Assembly: GCA_964276235.1 (NCBI GenBank)
Contig: CAXYEK010000001.1
Coordinates: forward strand, 372,001-436,000
DNA from: SCGC-AAA076-P13 sp964276235
Lineage (GTDB): Bacteria > Pseudomonadota > Gammaproteobacteria > Magnimaribacterales > D2472
Length of the DNA stretch: 64,000 nucleotides
Reading direction: 5' to 3'
In this document: piece by piece, positions 43,483 through 53,413 of the stretch
Layout: each line of letters opens with the position of its first letter
Position numbering within the stretch: the stretch's first letter is position 1
The notes under the pieces: model-generated
Seen by the model: only the letters and a program-made list of their open reading frames with translations
Told to the model about the DNA's origin: nothing
Databases searched by the model: none
Translations under genes and position numbers: made by a program

Positions 43483-43924
43483 CCTCTATAATAATTTGAT
43501 CAATAATATCTTTATGCATTTCTATTTCTAAATTTCTTATCATTTCTTCTTGTGCAAACGGATTTAATTCGTTTGATTTGTATCTTTTCACAATATTAAT
43601 ATTTTTATTTATAGTCTTACTGTCTTTACTAATTATTAACTTTACTAGTAATGTTAGTTCTCCTTCTAAGGCACGAAGAGCATTACCACCAACAACATCA
43701 TATTTTTTTAATGTGTAATCTTTTAATGAAGCATTAATATTTTCTGAAAGGTTATCTGTTTGAAAAAATGAATTTACCTTATTTCTGAAAACAGATGGAA
43801 TAGAGTTATCAAAATTAAAGCTGACAGAATCATTTACATTTGATTCAAAAGAAACCTGATTATAATTACAACTCACTAACGATAGTAGAAAAAAAATAGT
43901 AATAATGTTCGAGCATTTAAACAT
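43463..43924 (-). CDS. lptE: LPS-assembly lipoprotein
   Basis: A 153-residue lipoprotein with signal peptide and lipobox LVSC (Cys19). LptE plugs LptD in the outer membrane for LPS insertion. The primary sequence is weakly conserved, so the call rests on size, lipobox and conserved position between leuS and holA. It overlaps holA by 20 bp. Confidence 0.82.
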   Translation of the reverse strand: MFKCSNIITIFFLLSLVSCNYNQVSFESNVNDSVSFNFDNSIPSVFRNKVNSFFQTDNLSENINASLKDYTLKKYDVVGGNALRALEGELTLLVKLIISKDSKTINKNINIVKRYKSNELNPFAQEEMIRNLEIEMHKDIIDQIIIEVGLFEM

Positions 43925-43982
43925 AAATTTATAGTAACCATCTCGGGAAGATATATCAAAGCTTAATTAAACTAGGTTCTAT

Positions 43983-46394
43983 TTAAACAACAAAATTAAT
44001 AATTTTTTCTTTTATATATATGACTTTTCTAATATTTGTATCTTTAAGGTTGGTGGCAACATTCTCAATATTTTTTGCAATTTCTTCTATTTCAGTTTGT
44101 TCTGTATCTTTACTAACTAAAATTTTACCTCTAAGTTTTCCATTGATTTGAACAACCAGTTCAAATTCTGATATTTCTAAAAGATGCTCTTTAACTTCTG
44201 GCCATGATGATTCAATTAATTCACTTGAAAAATCTCCATAAAAACTTTTCCATAGATATTCTGATATGTGAGGAGCAATAGGATTGAGTGTTTTTAATAT
44301 AATTATTATTGATTCATTTAAACAAAACTTATTTTCTTCTGTAGCATCAACATTTTTAAAAGTATCAGGAATAAAATTAAGTAACTCCATAATTGCTGCT
44401 ATGGCAGTATTAAAAGAATATCTCGATTCAAAATCACTTGTTACTTTTTTTAATGTTGCATGCGCTTTTCTTCTTAGAGCTATTTCTTCCTGAGTCAAGC
44501 CCGAGGGTTCTTTTATATCTTCAAATTTTCTACCATTAACAAGATTCCATACTTTTTTAATGAACCTTGAAGCACCCTCAACAGAGTTTTCTGACCATTC
44601 AAGACTTTGTTCTGGCGGTGATGTGAACATCATATAGAGTCGAACTGTATCAGCACCATACTTCTCAATATAGGACTGAGGATCAACAGTATTACCTTTA
44701 GATTTCGACATTTTTGCACCATCTTTTAAGACCATACCTTGAGTGAGAAGTTTCTTAAAAGGCTCATTGCCCTCAACCATATCCATGTCTCTAAGAGCTT
44801 TATGAAAGAACCTTGAATATAATAAATGTAAAATTGCATGCTCAATACCACCAATATACAAATCAACAGGTAGCCAATATTTAGAGTTCTCATCAAAAAT
44901 ATCTTCATCATTATCTGAAGAAGTAAATCTTGCGTAATACCATGAAGAATCCATAAAAGTATCAAACGTATCTGTTTCTCTCTGAAGATTATCTGAAATA
45001 TTATAAAATTCTTTATTCTGACTCAAGGGAATTGGAGGGGAGTCTTTTGGTAAATCGGGTAATACAACAGGCATATCTTTTTCATCTATTACTTTGGGTT
45101 CACCATTTTCATATATAACTGGAATTGGACAACCCCAATACCTTTGCCTGCTAACACCCCAATCTCTCAATCTAAATTGAATAAGCTCTTCGCCAAGATT
45201 CTTAATTTTTAATTCTTTAACAATTTCCTGAGATGCATGTTCAGATGACATCCCATTAAATTTATCAGAGTTTATTAGTACTCCTTTTTGAACTAATGGC
45301 AGCTCACTGGCATCAGATGAAATAACTTGGTTTATTTCTAAATTATATTTAGTAGCAAACTCAAAATCTCTTTGATCATGTCCAGGAACTCCCATAACAA
45401 CACCAGTGCCATAGTCTAGTAAAACAAAGTTACCAATCCACACTGGTATTTTCTTTCCAGTTAGAGGGTGTATAGCATCCATTCCAGTATATATACCAAG
45501 TTTTTCAGCCTTAGCCATATCTGCTTCAGCTGCACTAGCTACCTTACATTTATCTAAAAACGACTTAACTGAATCATCATTTTTTCCTAAATCTAAAGAT
45601 ATTGAGTGATTTGGAGAAATAGCTAAAAACGAAACTCCAAAGATAGTATCTGGCCTTGTAGAGAATGTTGTTAAAAAGTTATCTGTATTATCTAATCGAT
45701 ATTTTATTTCTGCACCATTAGATTTTCCAATCCAATTTTTCTGCATTGTTTTTACATTTTCAGGCCAATCCACTTCATCTAGAGAACTAAGTAATTCATC
45801 AGCATAATCTGTTATTTTTATAAACCATTGATCAATTTCTTTTATCTCTATTTGAGCACCTGATCTCCAGCCTTTTCCATCAATTACTTGTTCATTTGCA
45901 AGAACAGTTTCATCAACAGGATCCCAGTTAACTAATGACTTCTTTTTATAAACTAAACCCTTGTCATAAAATTTCTTAAAGATTAACTGTTCCCATTTAT
46001 AATAGCTTGGCTCACAAGTTCTTAATTCTTTCGACCAATCATAACCAAGGCCCAATGAAATAAGCTGTTTTTTCATATGATCAATATTTTGATTTGTCCA
46101 ATCTTTAGGACTAACTTTATTCGCAATAGCAGCATTTTCTGCAGGTAATCCAAATGCATCCCACCCCATTGGTTGGAATACATTAAAGTTTCTCATTCTT
46201 TTATATCGAGATATAACATCTCCAATCGTATAGTTTCTTACATGACCCATATGAAGCTTTCCTGATGGGTAAGGAAACATAGACAAGCAATAAAATTTTT
46301 CTCTGTTATCTGGAGTCGCCTTAAACCTTTCTTCTTTTATCCAGTCTTCTTGGATAGCTTTTTCAATATCTTGTGGTTTGTATTCAGGATTCAT
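43983..46394 (-). CDS. leuS: Leucyl-tRNA synthetase
   Basis: An 803-residue class I synthetase charging tRNA-Leu. It carries the HIGH-type PYPSGKLHMGH, a CP1 editing domain (TRPDTIFGVSFLAISPNH), and KMSKSKGN. It is slightly shorter than E. coli LeuS (860). Its start overlaps the end of accC by 4 bp, joining it to the aroQ-accB-accC unit. Confidence 0.97.
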   Translation of the reverse strand: MNPEYKPQDIEKAIQEDWIKEERFKATPDNREKFYCLSMFPYPSGKLHMGHVRNYTIGDVISRYKRMRNFNVFQPMGWDAFGLPAENAAIANKVSPKDWTNQNIDHMKKQLISLGLGYDWSKELRTCEPSYYKWEQLIFKKFYDKGLVYKKKSLVNWDPVDETVLANEQVIDGKGWRSGAQIEIKEIDQWFIKITDYADELLSSLDEVDWPENVKTMQKNWIGKSNGAEIKYRLDNTDNFLTTFSTRPDTIFGVSFLAISPNHSISLDLGKNDDSVKSFLDKCKVASAAEADMAKAEKLGIYTGMDAIHPLTGKKIPVWIGNFVLLDYGTGVVMGVPGHDQRDFEFATKYNLEINQVISSDASELPLVQKGVLINSDKFNGMSSEHASQEIVKELKIKNLGEELIQFRLRDWGVSRQRYWGCPIPVIYENGEPKVIDEKDMPVVLPDLPKDSPPIPLSQNKEFYNISDNLQRETDTFDTFMDSSWYYARFTSSDNDEDIFDENSKYWLPVDLYIGGIEHAILHLLYSRFFHKALRDMDMVEGNEPFKKLLTQGMVLKDGAKMSKSKGNTVDPQSYIEKYGADTVRLYMMFTSPPEQSLEWSENSVEGASRFIKKVWNLVNGRKFEDIKEPSGLTQEEIALRRKAHATLKKVTSDFESRYSFNTAIAAIMELLNFIPDTFKNVDATEENKFCLNESIIIILKTLNPIAPHISEYLWKSFYGDFSSELIESSWPEVKEHLLEISEFELVVQINGKLRGKILVSKDTEQTEIEEIAKNIENVATNLKDTNIRKVIYIKEKIINFVV

Positions 46395-47734
46395 TTTTTT
46401 AAGAACTCATTTTCTAGATAATTTATATTATGTTTGTTTTCAACAAAGGTTTTATCATGCAATATCTTCTGATGTAGTGAATGATTCGTCATAATACCCT
46501 CAACAAAAAATTCATCAAGAGCACTTAACATTCTTTTTATTGCTGACTTTCTGGTGTTAGCTTGCGTGATTATTTTTGCCAATAGAGAGTCATAGTAAGG
46601 AGGAACCTTATATCCACCATATATATGAGAATCATATCTTATTCCAAAGCCACCAGCTGTATGCATTTTTGTAATAGTTCCAGGTGATGGTTGAAAAGTT
46701 TCTGGATCTTCTGCATTAATTCTGCATTCTAATGAGTGTCCATTAAATATAATTTTACTTTGATCTAGTGTTATATCCATACCTAATGCAATCCTTAACT
46801 GAGCTTTGACTAGATCAAATCCAGTAATCATCTCAGTAACAGGGTGTTCCACCTGTATTCTTGTATTCATTTCAATAAAATAGAACTCTCCATTCTCATA
46901 TAAAAATTCTATTGTCCCAACACCTTCGTATTTAATATCTTTACATAATTCAATACAGGCTTTAAAAGTTTTCTTTAAGGACTCTTCGTTTAAGTTTAAT
47001 GCTGGCGCTTCCTCTATAATTTTTTGATGCCTCCTTTGCATGCTGCAATCCCTTGTACCTAGATGGATAGCATCTCCCTTTCCATCGCCAACAATTTGTA
47101 TTTCAATATGTCTCGGATTCCTGATAAATTTTTCTAAATAAATTCTTTCATTACCAAAGCCATTTTTAGCTTCTTGCTTTGTTATTTCTGCTTGGGATAA
47201 AAGGTTTTCCTCAGAATCAACAACCCTCATTCCTCTGCCACCACCTCCAGCAGTTGCTTTTATCATAATAGGATATCCAATATCCCTTGCTATTTTTTTA
47301 AACTCTTCTGGATCTTCAGGTATATCATCTTTATAGCCAGGCACTATCTGAATACCTGCACTATCTGCCAAAGTCTTAGCAGTTATCTTATCTCCCATTT
47401 TTCTGATCGTTTCAAAATTAGGACCTATAAATTTAAAACCGCTTTTATGGCACATTTCAGCAAAATCAGCATCTTCAGCTAAAAATCCATATCCTGGATA
47501 GATTGCATTTACCTCTGTAAGTTCAGCTGCGGAAAGAATCGAAGGAACATTCAAATAGCTTTCACTTGGGGATGCTGGACCAATACAGACTGTTTCATCT
47601 GAAAATTTGAGATGTTTAAGATCTTTATCTCCCTCAGAGTAAACAGATACAGTCGCGATATCTAATTCTTTACAAGCTCTAATAGCTCGAAGCGCAATCT
47701 CTCCTCGATTTGCAATAAGAACTTTAAAAGGCAT
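46391..47734 (-). CDS. accC: Biotin carboxylase subunit of acetyl-CoA carboxylase
   Basis: A 447-residue ATP-grasp enzyme that carboxylates biotin on AccB. It has KATAGGGGRGMR, RHIEIQIVGDG, GTRDCSMQRRHQK and EMNTRIQVEHPVTEM, covering ATP and bicarbonate sites. It follows accB by 1 bp and supplies malonyl-CoA for fatty-acid synthesis. Confidence 0.97.
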   Translation of the reverse strand: MPFKVLIANRGEIALRAIRACKELDIATVSVYSEGDKDLKHLKFSDETVCIGPASPSESYLNVPSILSAAELTEVNAIYPGYGFLAEDADFAEMCHKSGFKFIGPNFETIRKMGDKITAKTLADSAGIQIVPGYKDDIPEDPEEFKKIARDIGYPIMIKATAGGGGRGMRVVDSEENLLSQAEITKQEAKNGFGNERIYLEKFIRNPRHIEIQIVGDGKGDAIHLGTRDCSMQRRHQKIIEEAPALNLNEESLKKTFKACIELCKDIKYEGVGTIEFLYENGEFYFIEMNTRIQVEHPVTEMITGFDLVKAQLRIALGMDITLDQSKIIFNGHSLECRINAEDPETFQPSPGTITKMHTAGGFGIRYDSHIYGGYKVPPYYDSLLAKIITQANTRKSAIKRMLSALDEFFVEGIMTNHSLHQKILHDKTFVENKHNINYLENEFLKK

Positions 47735-47735
47735 C

Positions 47736-48155
47736 TTAATTAATTGTTATAATTTTTTGACCGAATTCTACTGGCTGCCCATCTTCAACATCTATTGAAA
47801 TAATTTTTCCATCAGAATCTGATTTTATTTCATTCATCATTTTCATAGCCTCAATAATGCATAAAACTTGGCCTTTTTCGATAACATCACCAACTTTTAT
47901 AAATGGATCTTTATCTGGACTTGGCTTTCTATAAAAAGTTCCTACTATTGGAGAGGTAATAAAGTTACCTTCAATAATTTCTGGAGTTACATTAATATTT
48001 TTTAGTTCGGGAGTATTTATCACAGAAATATTTTTTTCAGAGTAATTGTTGTCTCTTAAAATTCTGACAGATTCATCTCCTTGGCTAACCTCTATTTCTC
48101 TCAAATCAGACTCTTGAAGCATTTCAATTAATTTTTTTATTTTTCTTATATCCAT
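47736..48155 (-). CDS. accB: Biotin carboxyl carrier protein
   Basis: A 139-residue carrier with the biotinyl motif EAMKM (Lys105), the thumb-type segment and a short disordered linker. It links AccC and AccAD in acetyl-CoA carboxylase. Upstream aroQ is adjacent with no gap. Confidence 0.97.
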   Translation of the reverse strand: MDIRKIKKLIEMLQESDLREIEVSQGDESVRILRDNNYSEKNISVINTPELKNINVTPEIIEGNFITSPIVGTFYRKPSPDKDPFIKVGDVIEKGQVLCIIEAMKMMNEIKSDSDGKIISIDVEDGQPVEFGQKIITIN

Positions 48156-48596
48156 TTAAGTCTCCTTGTAATTTGATATTGCATCCATTAAGGCCATTTC
48201 ATATCCTTTAATACCGAGTCCGCAATAAACTTTTATGGCTATATCAGAGAAATAGGAGAATTTCCTAAAGTCTTCTCTAGAATAAATATCAGATATATGA
48301 ATCTCATAAAATGGAATACTCACCCCAAGAAGAGCATCTCTGATAGCAATACTTGTATGGGTATAAGCAGCAGGATTAATAATAATAACTTTTATGTTTT
48401 GGTCAATTGCTTGGTGTATGGTCTCAATTATCTCATGTTCAGCATTGCTTTGAATGGATTTGAGCATGCATCCATTATCTTTAGCTATTGAATTTAGATT
48501 ATTTTCGAGCTCAGATAAAGAAATATCACCGTATAAAGAAGTCTCCCTCTTGCCTAGTAAGTTTAGATTCGGACCATTTATTAATAAAATATTCAT
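48156..48596 (-). CDS. aroQ: 3-dehydroquinate dehydratase, type II
   Basis: A 146-residue shikimate-pathway enzyme with NGPNLNLLGKRE, SNAEHEIIETIHQA and INPAAYTHTSIAIRDAL (including the catalytic His region) and EIHISDIYSRE. Its neighbours accB-accC are the usual companions. It begins the operon that runs to holA, 43 bp after the DsbD-alpha gene. Confidence 0.96.
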   Translation of the reverse strand: MNILLINGPNLNLLGKRETSLYGDISLSELENNLNSIAKDNGCMLKSIQSNAEHEIIETIHQAIDQNIKVIIINPAAYTHTSIAIRDALLGVSIPFYEIHISDIYSREDFRKFSYFSDIAIKVYCGLGIKGYEMALMDAISNYKET

Positions 48597-48639
48597 TTTT
48601 TTTGATTTTAACAGATTTTAAAAGAAGTTAGTAAAATTA

Positions 48640-49053
48640 TTACAGAAGATACTGTTTTTGTACGGGATAACAAAAACCTGCTTCTGAGCAACCTTGATAC
48701 TGTATCGTAACTTTTGAAGCATCCATTGAATTTAGAATATTTGATAGAATAACAAAATTCTTTTTTAGAATTGTTGTCTTACCAAAGAATTCATCTTCAT
48801 ATAAGGATTGATTAGATTCTAAGACTTTATAAGAAATTTCATTACTCCCATTTAAAATTTTTATGCTGTTTAAATACATATAGTAACCATCTTTGATCAT
48901 CCATGAAATTTCAATATTCTCATCATTTAAACTTTTTTTTATGGCAAATGCCTGATCTGCTGGAAGAACTGTATTTTCTTGATTAAAAATATCAACAGAT
49001 AAAGATTCAAGGGATAAAAAACATGATAAGAGTATAATTAATGATTTTCTCAT
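48640..49053 (-). CDS. Stand-alone DsbD N-terminal (alpha) domain protein
   Basis: From ATG 49053 the protein has 137 residues, with a signal peptide (1-19). The frame runs back to a TTG at 49077, which is less likely. The body matches the DsbD alpha domain, including the redox-active pair Cys122...Cys128 in YQGCSEAGFCYP. The transmembrane (beta) and thioredoxin (gamma) domains of a full DsbD are absent: the gene stops 43 bp before aroQ, where a full dsbD commonly lies. It could receive electrons from a separate CcdA-like protein, or be a degraded dsbD. Confidence 0.8.
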   Translation of the reverse strand: MRKSLIILLSCFLSLESLSVDIFNQENTVLPADQAFAIKKSLNDENIEISWMIKDGYYMYLNSIKILNGSNEISYKVLESNQSLYEDEFFGKTTILKKNFVILSNILNSMDASKVTIQYQGCSEAGFCYPVQKQYLL

Positions 49054-49127
49054 ATGGTTGCTAAGAATAAACTTCAAAGCTACTAAAAGAAAGAAATTAT
49101 TGTTATAAAATATTAAAGTGAGTTCTT

Positions 49128-50138
49128 ATGTTTAGGGTGTTTTTATTAAATATGTTCTTCTATGTCCCAATTTGGGTTCTTAGATTAGTTTATTTTAAAA
49201 GGAGAGATCCTCTAAGAGGTCATTTATTTGATTTTCAATCCTCTGTAATTTTGGATGTAATTCCCAAAAAAGATCTATCAATAATATCTGACAACGATAT
49301 ACAAGAAACTCGTGATTTAATTAATGAGAAGAGAAGTCAGTACAGGCTTTCGTTGAAACCAAAAGAAGATGTTGCAAAAAAAGATCACAATATTTGCATA
49401 GAAAATAAATTACTACTTCGTGAATATATTCCAAATAAACTAGAATCAAATAAGGCTATCTTATATTTCCATGGAGGAGGTTATGTCTTGAGTTCAATTG
49501 AAACTCATGATCTTATGGTTTCGCTCTTATCTGATCAGCTAAAAACAAAAACTTTTTCTTTAGAATATAGGCTCTCACCAGAAAACAAACATCCTAATGC
49601 ATTGCATGACGCTTTAAAAGCTTATGAGTGGATTATTGAGCAAGGGTATAACGCAAATGATATTTCATTTTGTGGAGACAGTGCTGGTGCTCATCTTGCT
49701 GCCTCCTTAGTTCATCATTTGGTTATGAATAATATGAGCATTCCAAATAGTCAGATGCTTATTTATCCAATGTGCGATCCATCATGTTCCTCTGAGTCCC
49801 ATAGCGTTTTATATGAAGGATATCTTTTAACTAAAAAAAATATGGTTTGGTTTTGGGATAAGTTTGGTAACAATGAATCAAAAATTGATGACCCAACATT
49901 TAATCTCCTAAAATTCGATTCAAAAAAAAGAGTACCTACAACTATAATAGTTACCGCTGGCTTTGATCCTCTATGTGACGAAGCTGAGGAATATGCCTTT
50001 TTATTGCATCAAAATGATAATAATGTGAAACAATTACATTATCCTTCTATGTTCCATGGGTTTGCTTCAATGACAAGATTGAAAGCAGCAAGATTGGCTA
50101 CTGAGGATTTTTTAAGAGAATATAAAAAAATATTATGA
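49128..50138 (+). CDS. Alpha/beta hydrolase (HSL/Lip family)
   Basis: A 336-residue hydrolase with an N-terminal hydrophobic anchor (1-22), the oxyanion motif HGGGYV, the nucleophile GDSAGAH, an acid in TAGFDPLCDEAEEYA and a His in MFHGFASM. It is a carboxylesterase/lipase of the hormone-sensitive type, probably membrane associated. It overlaps the ABC ATPase gene by 4 bp. The natural ester is unknown. Confidence 0.88.
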   Translation: MFRVFLLNMFFYVPIWVLRLVYFKRRDPLRGHLFDFQSSVILDVIPKKDLSIISDNDIQETRDLINEKRSQYRLSLKPKEDVAKKDHNICIENKLLLREYIPNKLESNKAILYFHGGGYVLSSIETHDLMVSLLSDQLKTKTFSLEYRLSPENKHPNALHDALKAYEWIIEQGYNANDISFCGDSAGAHLAASLVHHLVMNNMSIPNSQMLIYPMCDPSCSSESHSVLYEGYLLTKKNMVWFWDKFGNNESKIDDPTFNLLKFDSKKRVPTTIIVTAGFDPLCDEAEEYAFLLHQNDNNVKQLHYPSMFHGFASMTRLKAARLATEDFLREYKKIL

Positions 50139-51733
50139 ATAAAATTTTAGAAATTAATAACTTGAGTATAAATTTTGCTACAAGAGATGGTTCTTTTAGC
50201 GCAGTAAAAAATATAAGTTTTGAGATAGAAAAAAATCAAACTATGGCTTTAGTCGGAGAATCTGGCTCTGGGAAATCAGTCACCGCAATGTCTATACTTC
50301 AGTTGCTACCAAGACCTCAAGCTACTTATTCAAATGATTCTTCTATTAAATTTAATAATAATGAACTCATTAATGCCCCAAAAGAACAATTACTTTCAAT
50401 AAGAGGAAATATTGTATCTATGGTTTTTCAGGAACCAATGACATCGCTTAATCCATATCATAAAGTTGGTAATCAGATTACAGAGTCAATTCTTCTTCAT
50501 TCGAGCTCTTCAAAAAAAGAAGCAACCAAAGAAGCAATGGACTTAATGAGTCTTGTAGAAATAGATGATGTTGAGAGAAGGTTTCATTCTTATCCTCATG
50601 AACTTTCTGGAGGCCAAAGACAAAGAATAATGATAGCAATTGCTCTGGTAAATAAGCCTGAACTATTAATTGCAGATGAGCCAACTACAGCTCTTGATGT
50701 AACTATTCAAGCCCAAATATTGGACTTAATGTCTAAACTCAAAAGTGAATTAGGAATGTCTATTTTATTCATCACTCATGATCTTGGTTTAGTTAAAGAA
50801 TTCTCAGATAAAGTCTGTGTTATGAAAGATGGAGAGATTGTAGAGCAAGGAAATACCAATAATGTTTTTGAAAATCCAGCACATCCATACACTAAAAAAT
50901 TATTAGACGCAGAACCCCAGCCAAAAATTGAAGGATATATTGATGAATATCCAGTTATAGACATTAAAGATTTAAATGTCTTTTACAATATTCCATCAGC
51001 TAATTTCTTTAAGAAAAATTCTTTTCATGCTGTAAAAGATGTGTCATTTAAAATATTTAAGAATACAACCATAGGATTAGTTGGAGAGTCTGGTTCTGGA
51101 AAGTCGACCCTTGGTAAAGCAATAGCTAATCTTGTGAAGTATGAGGGAGATATTATATTTAAAGGTAAGAATTTAAATCTGAACTCTTCAAAAGAAAATA
51201 AAGAATTAAAGAAAAATGTTCAAATAGTGTTTCAAGATCCTTATGGATCTCTATCACCAAGAATGACTATTGGAGAAATAGTTGGAGAAGGTCTTGGAGT
51301 TCACTTTAAGTTGTCTAAAAAAGAAAAAGAGCAAAAAATAGATAAAGTACTATCTGATGTTGGGATAGAGTTTTCTGCAAAGAATAAATACCCACATGAA
51401 TTCTCGGGGGGCCAAAGGCAAAGGATTGCTATAGCTAGATCGTTAATAATGAATCCTGATTTCATGATTCTAGATGAACCAACTTCAGCTCTTGATAGAT
51501 CAATTCAGATTCAGGTTATTAATTTACTCAAAGACATTCAAAATGAATATGGTTTGACGTATCTTTTCATAAGTCATGATTTGAAGGTTATCAGATCTAT
51601 GTCAGATTTTATATTTGTAATGAAGGACGGAAGAATTGTTGAATCAGGACTTTCCCAAGAGGTATTTGATCAACCAAAAGAAGAATACACTAAAAAATTG
51701 CTTTCGGCTGCGTTAAGATACGCATCCGAATAA
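50135..51733 (+). CDS. Fused double ABC transporter ATPase (YejF/DppDF-like), orphan
   Basis: A 532-residue protein with two nucleotide-binding domains. Each has Walker A GESGSGKS, a Q-loop, an ABC signature (LSGGQRQRI / FSGGQRQRIA) and Walker B (LLIADEPTT / MILDEPTSAL). Such fusions drive oligopeptide or YejABEF-type importers. The permeases and solute-binding protein are not in the window, so it either works with components elsewhere or has another role. It overlaps the hydrolase gene. Confidence 0.87.
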   Translation: MNKILEINNLSINFATRDGSFSAVKNISFEIEKNQTMALVGESGSGKSVTAMSILQLLPRPQATYSNDSSIKFNNNELINAPKEQLLSIRGNIVSMVFQEPMTSLNPYHKVGNQITESILLHSSSSKKEATKEAMDLMSLVEIDDVERRFHSYPHELSGGQRQRIMIAIALVNKPELLIADEPTTALDVTIQAQILDLMSKLKSELGMSILFITHDLGLVKEFSDKVCVMKDGEIVEQGNTNNVFENPAHPYTKKLLDAEPQPKIEGYIDEYPVIDIKDLNVFYNIPSANFFKKNSFHAVKDVSFKIFKNTTIGLVGESGSGKSTLGKAIANLVKYEGDIIFKGKNLNLNSSKENKELKKNVQIVFQDPYGSLSPRMTIGEIVGEGLGVHFKLSKKEKEQKIDKVLSDVGIEFSAKNKYPHEFSGGQRQRIAIARSLIMNPDFMILDEPTSALDRSIQIQVINLLKDIQNEYGLTYLFISHDLKVIRSMSDFIFVMKDGRIVESGLSQEVFDQPKEEYTKKLLSAALRYASE

Positions 51734-51736
51734 TAT

Positions 51737-51751
51737 TATGATAAAAAAATG
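51737..51751 (+). promoter_or_regulatory. -10-like hexamer 6 nt before ilvD
   Basis: TATGAT (51737-51742) is followed by six As and ATG 51749, without a Shine-Dalgarno. The same TATGAT + 6 nt + ATG layout precedes DUF4212 and coaD. Confidence 0.45.
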
Positions 51752-53410
51752 ACATCAAGAAAGTTTTCAAAAGAACTAGTAGACGGTCCAAATCAGGCTG
51801 CCTCTAGGTCTATGCTCAGAGGAGTAGGTTTTACTTCTGAGGACTTTACCAAACCATTTGTTGGGGTTGCCTCTACTGGAGCTAAAGTTACCCCTTGCAA
51901 TATGCATATTAATCAACTTGCTGAAGTGGTAGAAGAGGCTGTAGATTCATCTGGTGGAAAAGGCGTTCTTTTTAATACAATTACTGTGTCAGATGGAATC
52001 TCGATGGGAACACAAGGGATGAAATATTCACTAGTCTCGAGAGAGGTTATTGCTGATTCAATAGAAACTGTTGTTGGTTGCTTGGGATATGATGGCTTAA
52101 TAGCTATTGGTGGCTGTGATAAAAATATGCCTGGATGTATTATTGGGATGGCAAGACTTGATAGACCTTCAATATTTATATATGGCGGTTCAATTCAACC
52201 AAGTGATGAAAATACAGACTATGTTACTGTTTGTGAAAAAACTGGTGAGTTCTCTAAAGGAGATTTACCAGAATCAGAATTGATTCATGTTGAAAAAATT
52301 TCTGTAAAAGGTCCTGGTTCCTGCGGTGGAATGTACACAGCCAATACTATGGCCTCAGCAATTGAGGCTTTAGGGATGAGTCTTCCAGGAAGTAGTAGTC
52401 AAGATGCTATTTCTGAAGATAAGCAGAACGATTGTGAAAAAGCTGGACTAGCAATCATGGAATTATTAGAAAGAGATATTAAGCCATCAGATATCATGAC
52501 TAAAAAAGCATTTGAAAATGCAATCACAGTTGTAATTTCTTTAGGAGGCTCAACAAATGCAGTCCTTCATTTATTAGCAATGGCTCATTCAATTGGAGTA
52601 GATCTAAATCTTGACGATTTTACAAGAGTTGGAAAAAAAACTCCTGTGATGGCTGACTTAAAACCTTTTGGCTCTCATTATATGTCTCAATTAAATGCTA
52701 ATGGTGGAATTCAACCATTAATGAAAACTCTTTTAGATAATGATTTATTGCACGGGGATTGCTTAACTGTAACTGGCAAAACACTTGCTGAAAACCTATC
52801 TAGTATCAAGCCATATAACAAAGAGCAAAAAATAATAATGGATTTTGATAACCCCATTAAAGCTAATAGCCATTTAAGAATTTTATATGGCAATCTTGCA
52901 AAAGACGGAGCCGTTGCCAAAATTACAGGCAAAGAAGGGACCTCATTTGAGGGTACTGCTAAAGTATTTGATTCTGAGGAAGATGGCGTAGAAGCAATTT
53001 TATCTAAAACTATTAAAGCTGGAGACGTTGTTGTTATCAGATATGAGGGTCCCAAGGGAGGTCCTGGTATGAGAGAAATGTTAAAACCAACTTCAGCAAT
53101 TATGGGTCAAGGTCTTGGAGACAAAGTTGGTTTCATTACAGATGGACGTTTCTCTGGAGGAACACATGGTTTTGTTGTTGGACATATAACACCAGAAGCA
53201 GCAGATGGAGGTGTATTAGCAGTTGTTGAAGATGGAGACGTTATACTAATCGATGCAGAGCAAGACCAATTAATATTGAAAGTTTCTGATGAAGAGATTT
53301 CAAATAGAATTTCAAAATGGGTGAATCCAAAAACTCCTCCCAAGAAAGGAGTTTTAGCAAAGTTTGCAAAGAGCGTAAAATCAGCAAGTCTTGGCGCAGT
53401 AACAGATTAA
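51749..53410 (+). CDS. ilvD: Dihydroxy-acid dehydratase
   Basis: A 553-residue Fe-S enzyme of branched-chain amino acid synthesis. Cluster and metal ligands lie in VTPCNMHI, GGCDKNMPGC and GPGSCGGMYTANTM. The C-terminal GRFSGGTHGFVVGH is the other conserved block. It appears to start an ilvD-hemB-trxA unit, because hemB begins 3 bp later. Confidence 0.96.
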   Translation: MTSRKFSKELVDGPNQAASRSMLRGVGFTSEDFTKPFVGVASTGAKVTPCNMHINQLAEVVEEAVDSSGGKGVLFNTITVSDGISMGTQGMKYSLVSREVIADSIETVVGCLGYDGLIAIGGCDKNMPGCIIGMARLDRPSIFIYGGSIQPSDENTDYVTVCEKTGEFSKGDLPESELIHVEKISVKGPGSCGGMYTANTMASAIEALGMSLPGSSSQDAISEDKQNDCEKAGLAIMELLERDIKPSDIMTKKAFENAITVVISLGGSTNAVLHLLAMAHSIGVDLNLDDFTRVGKKTPVMADLKPFGSHYMSQLNANGGIQPLMKTLLDNDLLHGDCLTVTGKTLAENLSSIKPYNKEQKIIMDFDNPIKANSHLRILYGNLAKDGAVAKITGKEGTSFEGTAKVFDSEEDGVEAILSKTIKAGDVVVIRYEGPKGGPGMREMLKPTSAIMGQGLGDKVGFITDGRFSGGTHGFVVGHITPEAADGGVLAVVEDGDVILIDAEQDQLILKVSDEEISNRISKWVNPKTPPKKGVLAKFAKSVKSASLGAVTD

Positions 53411-53413
53411 ATT

